Shown here piece after piece: positions 9,701 through 19,800 of a stretch of DNA of 64,000 nucleotides. Made by a program: the position numbers and the translations under genes. Every line of letters starts with the position of its first letter. Positions within the stretch are counted from its first letter, which is position 1. Below the pieces are notes generated by a model, which saw only the letters and a list, made by a program, of their open reading frames with translations, ran no database searches and had not been told where the DNA came from. The stretch comes from Channallabes apus. Lineage: Eukaryota > Chordata > Actinopteri > Siluriformes > Clariidae. The stretch lies in assembly GCA_030522415.1 (NCBI GenBank), contig CM060112.1:10927001-10991000 (forward strand), read 5' to 3'.

Positions 9701-12305
9701 AACAAGTCGTGGAAGTAGCTCACGTGTATTGTACAAAAAATTCACTGCAGTGCACCAGATACCAATATTTACTATTTTATATACAATATGAGTGAATGTA
9801 TGAAATGTCCAAAGTCCGGTATATTGTATGTTTGAAAATGAGTCAGCCTCAGCGGTTTCAATGAATCAGTCCAGGAGCGCGATGATAGAAAATGTTTGTC
9901 CTGATGGTGAATAATCCTAATTTTAGTAAATCCTCAACAAAACAGTGTTCACAGTCCAATACGCTGGAAAACAGCTCTGAGACAAAATGGCGTCCGGGAT
10001 TCCCCTCATGATTTAAAGGCACAGTGACAATACTTTTACATCTCGTGTTTTGGATTAATTTCCTTAGACGAGGTTGCGGTTTTTGGCCACATGATGGCAG
10101 TGTGGGGGGGGGGGAGGCACAGATTTAGTCAGGTTGGAGCGGTTATGCTTTACATCGTATATTTGTGTCAAAGGCGTATAAGACCCACTTTGTAAGGTTT
10201 CTGAGTTCTACCTGTATACAGAAGTTGCTCATTCAGCATAAATTGATTTTATTTTTTAACCATATAAGATTTGAAGTCTGACCTCCCAATCTTGTGATCT
10301 TGTCTTAGGGAGAATGAGGCCGAGGAGGTGAAGGAGGAAGGGGCTAAGGAGATGACCTTGGACGAATGGAAAGCCCAGCAGGACAAAGAGAGGACTAAGG
10401 TGGAGTTCAACCTTCGCAAGGCCAATGAAGGAGCTGACTGGAAGAAGGGATACCTGCTGCACAAGTCCAAGGCCAAGGATGTGAGAGCTGGGGCTGAATT
10501 TCTGTTGAATCTGTTCCTTATCTTTTTTTTTATAAATATTGTCTTCATTAATACGTGAGCAGAGCGCTAGAGTATATAAGAGAATTTGAAGAATCCTTTA
10601 ATCTTTAGTGGGTCGAACCTCTAATCACTCTTAAGATGATAAAAAAAAGGTCTTTAAATGAAATAAAACTTTTTCTTTGTTTGTTTTTGTCCATCAGGCT
10701 CCATTGGACGACGGCTCTGGCGATCACCACTTCCGCAAACCCGCCAACGACATCACGTCCCAGCTGGAGATCAACTTCGGTGACCTGGGCCGCCCTGGAC
10801 GTGGACGTGGAGGACCCCGTGGAGGAAGAGGAGCTGCCCGTGGGGGTGGACCCGCCAGAGCACCTCGTGAGCGCAGGCCTGATAAGGTGGGCGGAGTCAT
10901 TGTTTTTGATAGGGAGAGTACTCTGTGTGTTCCTGATTACAGGGACGTGTCGCTGAACAGTTACACTGGGTTTACTGTTTAATGCTTAGAATAATAGCGA
11001 TAATGTCGCAATAACAAGAAACTAAATCTTGAAGCTTTAAACACATCTTGGATCACTTCATGCTCGAACTTTAACCTTTTTATTTAAAGAGCCTCAGTTA
11101 GGTTTAGCTTTTTTTTTTTTTTTTTTTTTTTACTGCACCGTTGTTTAATAGAATTTATTTCTACGTAAAATCTCATTGTTCTGACAACTGTTGTTGTATT
11201 TATAAATGTAGTTTTGTGTAGCTTACTATGCATATGTCTCAATAGATTAACTTACTGTTAGTTTTATTAACTTTATCAATCATTGTGAAAAACATCTTTG
11301 TACTGAGTGAAGGACAAAACTGATTTAATCCAAACATTTTTATAGAATCACTTCTTATATAAATCTTATGCTTTGGTCAGTTTCTAAATCTAATTCATGA
11401 CATTATCCTACATTGGAGCAATATATAGTGAAACCACGGCCTATGTGCCCTCTCCTATGAAAAAGAATTAAAAGTTAGCGAGAAATTTGCATCGGTATAT
11501 AAAGCGTTTTCGTTATTGGCGCGTATTACGCGCATGCACACGGAACAGAGAGAGAGAAAATGGATCTTTAACCTCTCTAATGAGACTTGTTTTTGCTTTA
11601 CACGCACGCTGTGCACACGCATACAGACACAAAGTAAAAGATGTTTTACGCGCACACACATGGTCAGTGTTATTGTAAACAGTACATGCGTGCACGAATG
11701 TTGATTATACCAGTAAGAGCCGCGCACTAAGACCCAGATTTCCACGGCACAAGAGAGAAAACCCGTTGGCTCAGTTGTCATCACGTGATGCTCGACGTCA
11801 AAACAAGAAGCGTGTGCGTGATACTCGGTACTCGTAAACCAAGACCTGTTCGTTTTTCAAGTCAAAATGTATTAATCTTTGCGGAACACTCGCAATCCGA
11901 GGTTTCACCGTATTGATAATGTGTTTGTGTGGCTGGAACAGATTATCTGTATTTACATTTTCATTATACAATTTTTTTCCTTAAGAACTCACCATGTATG
12001 CAGAGGTTCTGCTGTAAGTTAATATAATTCTTGTATTTTACCCAGAATTCCCTTCTAGTCTGTTCTGGATTTGATCTGCTCACATATTCCCAACACAAAA
12101 TGCATTTTTACACCACATTTACTTGGGTTTATCCCGGTTACATTTCCTCTATCTGGTATCCAGACGTCTTCCTGCGTTGTGTATTCAGTGTTCTGTGATT
12201 CCACGTAACACTGTTACTCTTCACGTCTCTTCCCTCCCCTTTTAGGCGAGCGGTGGATCTGCCCCCGACGTGGACGACCCGGAGGCTTTCCCAGCTCTGG
12301 CTTAA
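5276..12305 (+). CDS. serbp1: serbp1, SERPINE1 mRNA-binding protein 1 (whole gene, 8 coding exons)
   Basis: SERBP1 binds mRNA and the 40S ribosomal subunit. It occupies the mRNA channel of idle ribosomes, often with eEF2, and acts in cytoplasm and nucleus. Joined exons 5276-5537, 7237-7489, 8642-8782, 8866-8937, 9238-9312, 10309-10480, 10698-10886 and 12246-12305 give one open frame of 407 residues, close to the human length of 408. Phases agree at every junction. Order: an N-terminal [20 protein letters not shown] block, Lys/Glu-rich linker, a Gln/His insertion (about 98-123), RGEG repeats, the first RGG region, the family core ([29 protein letters not shown]), the [20 protein letters not shown] block with a second RGG region, and the [11 protein letters not shown] end. 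The start is the first ATG after the CpG-rich leader. It converges on il12rb2. Teleosts often keep two SERBP1 copies, and I cannot say which paralogue this is. Confidence 0.97.
5538..7236 (+). other. serbp1 intron 1
   Basis: A 1.7 kb intron. It holds a (CA)n run at about 6714-6750. No other gene or clear element is seen. Confidence 0.85.
6714..6750. repeat. (CA)n microsatellite
   Basis: About 18 CA units in serbp1 intron 1. Confidence 0.9.
7237..7489 (+). CDS. serbp1: serbp1 coding exon 2 (Gln/His and Arg/Gly/Glu-rich)
   Basis: Acceptor TTTCAG|GAGTG, donor GAAAA|GTGAGA. Encodes [12 protein letters not shown], then a Gln/His tract made by CAG/CAC/CAT codons, RGEG repeats, and the conserved [13 protein letters not shown] and GGEFSAEK segments. 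Confidence 0.95.
7490..8641 (+). other. serbp1 intron 2
   Basis: A 1.15 kb AT-rich intron with no recognised content. Confidence 0.8.
8642..8782 (+). CDS. serbp1: serbp1 coding exon 3 (first RGG region)
   Basis: Acceptor CGTTTCAG|GGCTG, donor GGTC|GTAAGT. Encodes the [22 protein letters not shown]-binding box and the strongly conserved [19 protein letters not shown] segment. Confidence 0.96.
8866..8937 (+). CDS. serbp1: serbp1 coding exon 4
   Basis: 72 bp. Acceptor GTTTCAG|CAGCC chosen because it alone keeps the frame. Encodes [20 protein letters not shown]. Donor CTGAG|GTCAGT. Confidence 0.95.
9238..9312 (+). CDS. serbp1: serbp1 coding exon 5
   Basis: 75 bp. Acceptor TCTCTACAG|TGAGC after a (CT)n tract, donor ACAA|GTACGT. 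Encodes the conserved [17 protein letters not shown] stretch. Confidence 0.95.
9313..10308 (+). other. serbp1 intron 5
   Basis: About 1 kb with no recognised gene or element. Confidence 0.8.
10309..10480 (+). CDS. serbp1: serbp1 coding exon 6 (family core)
   Basis: Acceptor TGTCTTAG|GGAG, donor AAGGAT|GTGAGA, phase 0. Encodes [20 protein letters not shown], the core that contacts the ribosome in known structures. Confidence 0.96.
10698..10886 (+). CDS. serbp1: serbp1 coding exon 7 (second RGG region)
   Basis: 63 whole codons. Acceptor TCCATCAG|GCTCC, donor GATAAG|GTGGGC. Encodes [20 protein letters not shown], then an Arg/Gly-rich [16 protein letters not shown] tail. Confidence 0.96.
10887..12245 (+). 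other. serbp1 intron 7
   Basis: 1.36 kb, AT-rich at its start. No gene or named repeat seen. Confidence 0.8.
12246..12305 (+). CDS. serbp1: serbp1 terminal coding exon 8
   Basis: Acceptor CTCCCCTTTTAG|GCG. Encodes [19 protein letters not shown] then TAA at 12303-12305. The [11 protein letters not shown] end is a family hallmark. Confidence 0.96.
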   Translation, partial: ASGGSAPDVDDPEAFPALA

Positions 12306-13275
12306 GCTTCCCGACGGGTAGCTCCGATCAGCCTGCCACTGAGCCTTCTTCCCCGGGCCCTTCGCTACGAGGCTTGCATGCTAATGGATCCTTCAGCAGA
12401 TGAAATGATGGAAGACTGTCATCCATCCCACTCACCTCTTCTGGACTGAATTTTACTTGTTTTAGAAAAAAAAAGAAAACCTTACAAAAAAAAATTTGAA
12501 AGGACTTCTTGCTACTCAGAAGCTAATTATCGGTAGAGGTTTTGTATTCAGAAAATAAGTAGCAGGGATGTTTTCATACAGTGTTTCTGCTTTTTGTTTT
12601 TCTTCAGACATTATGCATTCTTCGTGGATATATATTTTTTTTGTATTGCTGCTTTGCAGATATGCATTTCCAAATATACGTGTGAAGTGTTGTTAGGCCG
12701 TGGTGCCATTTGGCTTACTTCCGGTTTAAGCCTTAGACGCACTGCTAGGAATCACTCAGCTGTTGTAAAGAAAGATTTGGGTTAAAGACTTTAGCGGCTT
12801 CTAAAGACTTAACATTTGATTTGTAGCTCAAGGCCAAAAAATATGATTTTGTACCTTTAATTTCCACTTTTTTTTTTTTTTTTTTTTTAAGCCATTGTGA
12901 GATTCAGTACAGTAATGTGGTGTTTCAGTGGCTTTGGTTGCTCTGATGATGATGATGACGACGACACGTTCACTCATCGCAGCCTCTCACCGGTTTTCAA
13001 GTCGAGTTTGACGTGCACTCCTGTTCACCCGAACCTGTACCAGAAATCAGTTAACCAAGTTGTTTAGTTTTGAGTTCATTTCAATTTTTAAGTTTTCTTT
13101 CTGCCCCATTGCTTTAATTTTTTTTTTTCCTTCCAACAGCACTACTTTGCATATGTTTTGAAAGAAATGACAACTGTTCAGTGTATAAACGCCGGCGTGC
13201 TATGAAACTGTGTGAATTCTAACCCTGCTATTATTCAGACCTCTGTCCATAATTAAAAGATGGTCTATTCATATT
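12306..13275 (+). other. serbp1 3' UTR and polyadenylation signal
   Basis: No long frame follows the stop. ATTAAA at 13252-13257 is the best poly(A) signal, followed by a TGTGTGTGC downstream element at 13281-13289. The mRNA probably ends near 13275. Confidence 0.6.
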
Positions 13276-13289
13276 GGGTTGTGTGTGCT

Positions 13290-14930
13290 TTTACATAAAT
13301 CTGCTTCTGTTATAAGGGATGATTGTATTTTTACATCACACCACTGCTGAATTCCTTCTCTCTCTCCCTCTGTGTTCGCCAGCAGCTCTGACTCTTAACA
13401 TAACGGATGTGTGATGAAGGTGAAAATAATCGATCTGGTCATGCATCGCTTGTGTGGCCACTTGTGACTCCAGAATAGATCTTTAAAGTAAAATTGTCAT
13501 GTTTGTTTGCATTTAAGGTGGCAAATTGTTGCTATTCCTCTATAATCCTGTAGGTGGTGCAAATACTATTCTATACTAACTGTTTACCCAGGGGGGTACG
13601 TCACGGTAAAAGAAAAAAAAAAAGCTTGGTCTTATAGTTTAAACCCTAAATATGCCCCCAAAACACTTGCATTTAATTTCAAACTCAATTCAATACATTA
13701 CCCTTAAATAATAATATAAAAAAAAGTAAAGGTAAATCTGTATACAGGACATTGGACGTGTAAAACACGTTACCGCTGTATGTACTATAAAACTCGGGCA
13801 GGCGTGTTTTCTTTGGTATAAGTAATTTAGGGTAAATACGGTAATAATTCACCATCCCAGGCTACATTTTCCTCTACTGTTCTTTCTACAGTACAAAAAA
13901 AAATACAGTATATTTTATATGGAAATCTAGCTCAATTTACATTGTTACATAGTAATGTATATTCTTCTTGATAGTTTAATGATATATGGGCATGAAAATG
14001 TTTTAGTTTTTGTGAAATTGCAGGAGTTTCCGCAAACAATTGGTTTAGTTTCAAAGGGAAAAAAAATTACGGAGGCTGCAAACTGAACCGCAACTTCGCA
14101 GGGGTTGACTGTATTTACAAAGTTTGTTTGGAATTGTTAAAATGAGGGGGTAAAAACCGACTATCGAATCGGGATTATTTGTAAAGTTGTGATGTTCACA
14201 AAGTTGCAATGCATATGAATTGGCACCTGGGTACAGTATTGTGATTCCCATCTCTAACCTTTCATAGGAATGTTATCAGCCCTTTCTAAGGTTATGTTAA
14301 TGTTGAAAGAGAAGGAGGACTGCAAGGCATGACTTGATTAGTTAAGTGGAAGTTATTTATTGGGGTTTGCGAAGCTGTAAGAGGAATAAGACTTGAGTTT
14401 TGGGACATGAAAAGGCACACCATATCAGCTTTGCTCTAGTTCCTTTACCTCAACACTCGATTATCTCATCGGTCTGACTCAAAAGTTGCTTTGTTTACAC
14501 GCGTATGTGCTGGGCCATTTTGTAGCTGTTTGGACCCATAATGCACTGCTTACTGTATATTTATAATGCAGTCAGGTCATTTGAGGTGAAGATCTGAATG
14601 GTTTATTGTCTCTTGCATCTTGTCAAGATGATTTGCTGCCCCCCGGTGGTGCAGTTACACTCATTAGACAATTCTTAAGAAATTCTCCAGTGGATAATTA
14701 CTGCGGAGATTATGATGATTCAGCTGGAAACAAGTTAGTTAACCCTAACTGATGCAGTGAGCAGCTTCTCATTTCTTGCATAAACATATATCATGTCCTG
14801 TGGACATGACACGCTTTCAGAAGAGGCAAATTATTGTCCTGCATCAAGCAAAGAAAACAACTGAGAAGGTTGCTGAACTTTAAAATTCATTATTAAATGA
14901 GGAAGAAAAACATCCAGAATGAGCGTGATG
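13290..14930. other. Intergenic, no gene seen
   Basis: AT-rich sequence between the convergent serbp1 and il12rb2 3' ends. No coding exon or clear element could be supported. Confidence 0.5.
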
Positions 14931-14934
14931 GGAG

Positions 14935-15105
14935 ATCACTTAAACACCTTGGACTACGGTTCGGAAGGTCCCAGGTTCAAACCCCACAACAACCAAGTTG
15001 GACCCTTGAGCAAGGTGAACCTCCGAACCTCAACTGCTCAGATATATAATATAATAAAATAATAAAAGGTTGGTCTGGATAAGGTTGTCTGCCAAAATGC
15101 CTAAC
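14935..15105 (+). mobile_element. SINE-like fragment (family C)
   Basis: Contains a B-box-like AGGTTCAAACCCC, GACCCTTGAGCAAGGTGAACCTC, and the tail GGATAAGGTTGTCTGCCAAATGCC-like sequence. This layout recurs in reverse at about 31570-31670 and 62010-62125. Confidence 0.6.
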
Positions 15106-15204
15106 TGTATTAAGAAAACACACTTCAGCAAGGCTAATCGGAAAAAGGCTTCACTTTGATAAGAACATAATGAATGGACTGTGGAGCATTGGGAAAAGGT
15201 CTTG

Positions 15205-15597
15205 TATTCTTTTCCCAGATTTTCTCCCTAATTTAGTCGTTTCCAATTCCTCCCCGTCACTAGGGGGCGCTCCCACATTAAGCTACTACTCAGCCGGGAG
15301 GGCCGAAGACTATCACGTGTTTCCGCATCTTTTCTAACAGCTCGCTCACGCACCGTTGGGGGCGGAGTAACACACTCGGAGGACGGCGCTATCCGCTCCT
15401 TCCGCTTGCGCGAGCTCACAGACGGCTGTAGAGCCGTGATTAATGTGGGAACATTAAGTACCTCTCATCCCTCCCCTATGAGAGAGCTCGGCCGATCAGC
15501 TCTCTCTAGACCTCCGAGAGGTTACAGCATCATCCGGGAATCGAACTCGCGATCTCCGGATGATAGGGCGAGCACTTTACCACTGCGAGCGAGACAT
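15205..15597 (-). mobile_element. tRNA-derived SINE (family B), minus strand
   Basis: On the minus strand the head reads CGCAGTGGTAAAGTGCTC (A-box-like) then GAGTTCGATTCCCGG (B-box). The body includes a GGGAGGAATTGG-type end. Copies at 18664-19105 and 26745-27100 share the body, including CACGCACCGTTGGG and GACCTCCGAGAGG-type blocks. Confidence 0.7.
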
Positions 15598-15995
15598 CAT
15601 TTTCTACACATTGATCGGGAAACACAGCGTCCAGACCTGAACCCCATTAAGATTTTTTAAAAATGTGCTGGAGAAGGTTTTACGCAGTGGTCCGATTCGT
15701 CCATCATCAATACAAGATCTTGGAGTGAAATAAATGTCGTGCATGAGCTTAGTGAAGCGATATGTTGGCAGTAATCAATGGAAATATCAGAAGTGTGCGA
15801 CAAGGCAGGTGTGAAAAAGCGCCGTAATTATTAAGAACGCTTTCAAGAATAGAAGTCTGTAGAAATGCTCTCGATTTCACTATATTGAACTTGTTCAGTT
15901 GAATAAAAACGCTGTATTGGACTAATTTACTGCTGGGTTCATTTCGAATTCTTTATAAAAAAAATGGGCGTGGTTTATGAAGTTGGATTGTTGCT

Positions 15996-16389
15996 TTTAA
16001 TTCTTTTCATCATCTTCTTTTGTCCTGTCAAAGTTCTGCACAAACTGTATAATGTGTTGTATTTCAACTACAGGAACAGAAGTTTACAATCAGCATGTCC
16101 TTAAGGCTTTTGGTCACAAAGTCAAACTATTATGTACAAAAGTATTTACACCTGCACAATATTATAATAAACTGAGGTAAGTCATAAACGCAAAAAATTT
16201 AAATAAAAAATACATTAAAGCTCGGAAAAAAAATAATGAAGGGAATTGCTTGAGTGATGCTTCTTAGTTAACATGAACGTTACGGATCAGGTGTTAGTGT
16301 TAATCATTTAGGGTCAGTTTGCGTCAAAAGAAAAATCATAAAGATGGCAAATTTCTGGATGGTTTCACAACCGTCATTAACACAGGAGT
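15996..16389 (-). other. il12rb2 3' UTR (inferred)
   Basis: Minus-strand sequence after the il12rb2 stop. ATTAAA on the minus strand at 16001-15996 is the nearest poly(A) signal candidate. The end is inferred. Confidence 0.4.
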
Positions 16390-16869
16390 TCATGCGCAAT
16401 CTAAGAAATCACTGCAGTCGATTTTCACCGAGTCCAGAGTCAGTTTTCCGCCGATGGATATAAGCGGTTCTAAGAAGGGGCTCCTGGGACAGGGGAAGAA
16501 CTTGAAGCCGAATTTATCCTCCTCATCACCATCTTCCTCCTCCTCCTCCTCCTCCTCCTCTACCTCGTTGTCCTCCTCTTCTCCTCCGCTGATCGCTCCG
16601 TGAGTGGAAATGTAGTCCACGGTAATGCCTGTGCTCCTGGAGGCCTGGGTGGCGTCCGAGCTGCTTGACTCGTTGGAGAAGCTTTTGAGGTAAGAGCTGG
16701 GGATGTTGTGTTGATACGGTGCCGTTTCAGCCTGGACTGGGAGTAGTGTCTCCTCGGGGGAGAACGTCTCGTCTTCGGGACAATGGGGAAATTCCTCCAC
16801 CTCCACCGTATCCGGCTCCTTTTCGCTCATGCTCCAGTCGCTGAGGTGCAGCTGCAGTTTCATCTCACC
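16390..16869 (-). CDS. il12rb2: il12rb2 coding exon 15 (cytoplasmic tail)
   Basis: Acceptor ACACATACACAG|GGTGAG after a (CA)n run. Encodes 159 residues and the stop. It holds three tyrosines (APYQHN, SSYLKSF, VDYISTH), a run of 18-20 mostly Glu/Asp residues, and the conserved KLTLDSVK near the end. Confidence 0.92.
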   Translation of the reverse strand, partial: GEMKLQLHLSDWSMSEKEPDTVEVEEFPHCPEDETFSPEETLLPVQAETAPYQHNIPSSYLKSFSNESSSSDATQASRSTGITVDYISTHGAISGGEEEDNEVEEEEEEEEEDGDEEDKFGFKFFPCPRSPFLEPLISIGGKLTLDSVKIDCSDFLDCA

Positions 16870-19800
16870 CTGTGTATGTGTGTGTGTGTGTGTGTGTGTG
16901 GAGAAGACGAGTTATATTACACTGATCACCTGCAAAGTCTATCGTAAAAGGTGGAATACTTATAGAACTTTTTTATAAACTTCTTATAATGGCTCTAAAC
17001 CCAAGGTTGGTAAATTCAGGGGTTAAATTTCACATCAACAGAAAGTGAGAGAAAGTGAAAGTAACTACTGCCAGACAAAGACATGCACATTTCACTCTCA
17101 AGTAACCGGCATTTCCGCCTGTTTTCCTTTTTTTTTTTTTTCGGTCTGACTGCGGCTTGAAAGCATTTTTCAGTTTTCAAGTGTCTCTTCTGTTGCCGTA
17201 GCAACGTGTCAGATATCTTAACTGCTACAGATTAAACGGAACTCGGTACTGGTATTGACACCTCTATCGTTATCTTCACAGTCTGACCTAAAACCTTCTA
17301 GACCGGTTGATCTAGACATAATGAATCATATCTATGACTTCAATCATTGATGCTTTTTAGGTATTTTTCACCACATCCTTTGAGATCAACTGTGAAGTCA
17401 AAACAGCAATAGTTCATGTAGAAAGATCACCAATTAAAAACCTCGGAATTAGAGCCGTTACGAAGGATTTATTTATTTGAACCGTTCAAATCATCTGGGA
17501 CGCCTTCAGTATTGTTTCACGAGAAGGTGTGTCCAGACTTTTGATTGGTTGTCGATATGTTCTCTATGCCCGTACCTTCTCACTCGTACATTCTTTCGCC
17601 CATTTGCTGTTCGCAGGATCGGGGACGATGCTCGGCATGAGGCAGTGACAGCATCGTGATAACCTGCAGCATAACATCAACAACAAAGTGCGTCCGCAAT
17701 CAAACAAGTGTGATCTTGACACTATAGGCAAAGTTATGTGGACACCTCACAATCACGCGCATGCAGTATGTGGACCTTCTGTAAATTGTTCCTACAAAGT
17801 TTGAAGCACGTATTTTTGAGGGGCGTTCAAGTCAAACCGGGACTCGTGAACGAAGGTGTAAAACCGATTTGTACGTTACAGGAGGTATTGCGACATCCCA
17901 CGTACAATCTTGGTCCTGCTCCAAGGCATTTCCACATGATTGGGTCACTAAAGGAGTTCCTGGGAGGCTAGGTTTTTACACTTGAAACAGGCTGTCTGAT
18001 CATTGAGAAAACCTTCTAGCTTGATGGTATCCAAGCACTAGTGAAACACTGGGATAAGTGAATTAGTGTAGCAGGAGATTATATAGAGAAACGAAGGTAG
18101 TTTCAGAAGTCCTGGTTTGACTCGAACACCCCTTGTATATAGAATTGAACAATGAAGAATTTCCCTTCACTGGCACCACCGAAAGGCCCAAACCTGCTTT
18201 GCACAAAAACGCTAATAGTGGATGATCTCGATTGTCCTGCACAAACCCCTGACCTCAGCCCCACTCAGCACCTTCGGGATAATCTGGAACTCACACTGCA
18301 TCCTACTTCAGTGCTTGAACTAAATCATGTTTAAAGCCGTTCCAGAAGAGTGAAGCTTATTATAACAGCAAAGAAAAGGCGCTGGATGTTCAGCAACACG
18401 TCTATAATAGGGGTGATCGGTCTGGTGTCCACATACTTCTGGATGCATGGTGTTTATTTATAGTTGTAGGAACTTGCATTCTCACCTTCTCTGTACCAAG
18501 GAGACCTGACTCAAGACCAGGAGAAACACGCAGGTCAAGAAAACGCCAGTCCCCACCACGATGATTCGAAGCGTGGGTCTCTCATCTGACAAAAGGAAGT
18601 GAGTTAATGAAAACAGATGGACTGGAAAAGCATGAAAAAACTGTTGTTGTTGTTGTTTTTTAAGTGGGATGCGGATTTTCCCCTGATTTTCTCCCTAATT
18701 TCGTCGTGTCCCATTCCTCCCCGTCACTAGGGGGAGCCCACATTAAGCTACTACTCAGTCGGGAGGGCCGAAGACTATCACTTGTTTCCTCCGAACCACG
18801 TGACGCCAGCCGACCGCATCTTTTCGAACTGTTCGCTCACGCACCGTTGGGACGGAGTAACACACTCGGAGGACAGCGCTATCCACTCTTTCCGTTTGCG
18901 TGAGCTCACAGACGCCACTGATTGGCTGTAGGAACGTGATTGACGTGAGAGCACCAAGTACCTCTCATCCCTCCCCGCTGAGAGAGCTCGGCCAATCAGC
19001 TCTCTCTAGACCTCCGGCTGCGAGAGGTTTCAGCATCACCCGGGGATCAAACTCGTGATCTCCGGATGAGAGGGCGAGCACTTTACCACTGCGGCACTCG
19101 GAGACCATTAGCATGAAAAGACTTCATAATTTCATAAAAATTAAGAGGTTCTAACTAGTATTATTCTATGTCAAAGGACACAAAGAGAAAACAAATCAGC
19201 TGTCAAGATCAGGAATATGAGGCAACAGTGGGTGCAGATTCAGTATCACTAGAGAGAAAATAAAAACAATTAAGCCAGTTCCCACTGAAGCTCACGTTCC
19301 TGTTCCTGCCTTAAAATGGCTTTTCCACGTTCGTAGCCCATCCGCCACAGTGCATTGCATACTGAGATGCTTTTCTGTTCAGCATGGTTATAAGGGGTGG
19401 TTACTGGGTCACTAGTATATTTCATGTTCATATACTGTACTGTATACGGAGCATACACACAAACTGTACTTTGGATGTAGGATCGAATCTGGTCGTACCT
19501 GTTGTCTGGACTGGTTTGAAAAAACGCTCCTTTTCTAGCGGACTTTCTCCTGCTGTAGTCCAGGCTGAGACCCACAGTCTGTACTTCTGTCCCAGTATCA
19601 GGCCGCTGATGGTAAACTCTGTCACAGTGTGTGAGACATCTGCAACACACGTCAAACTCTAGTTATACAAATATAGCCTGTGTTTGGATATCAGAGAACA
19701 TGTAGTTTCTACATGTAGTTTCAGAACGTGCAACCAATATATATATATATATATATATACACTACGTTCCAAATTATTACGCAAATGATATCTTTCTCTG

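Noticed and set aside
15540..15597. Possible tRNA gene (A- and B-box-like sequence)
   Set aside because: It is the head of a SINE family with several copies here; no tRNA cloverleaf is complete.
16319..16603. Ser-rich plus-strand frame
   Set aside because: Shadow of the acidic run in the il12rb2 tail.
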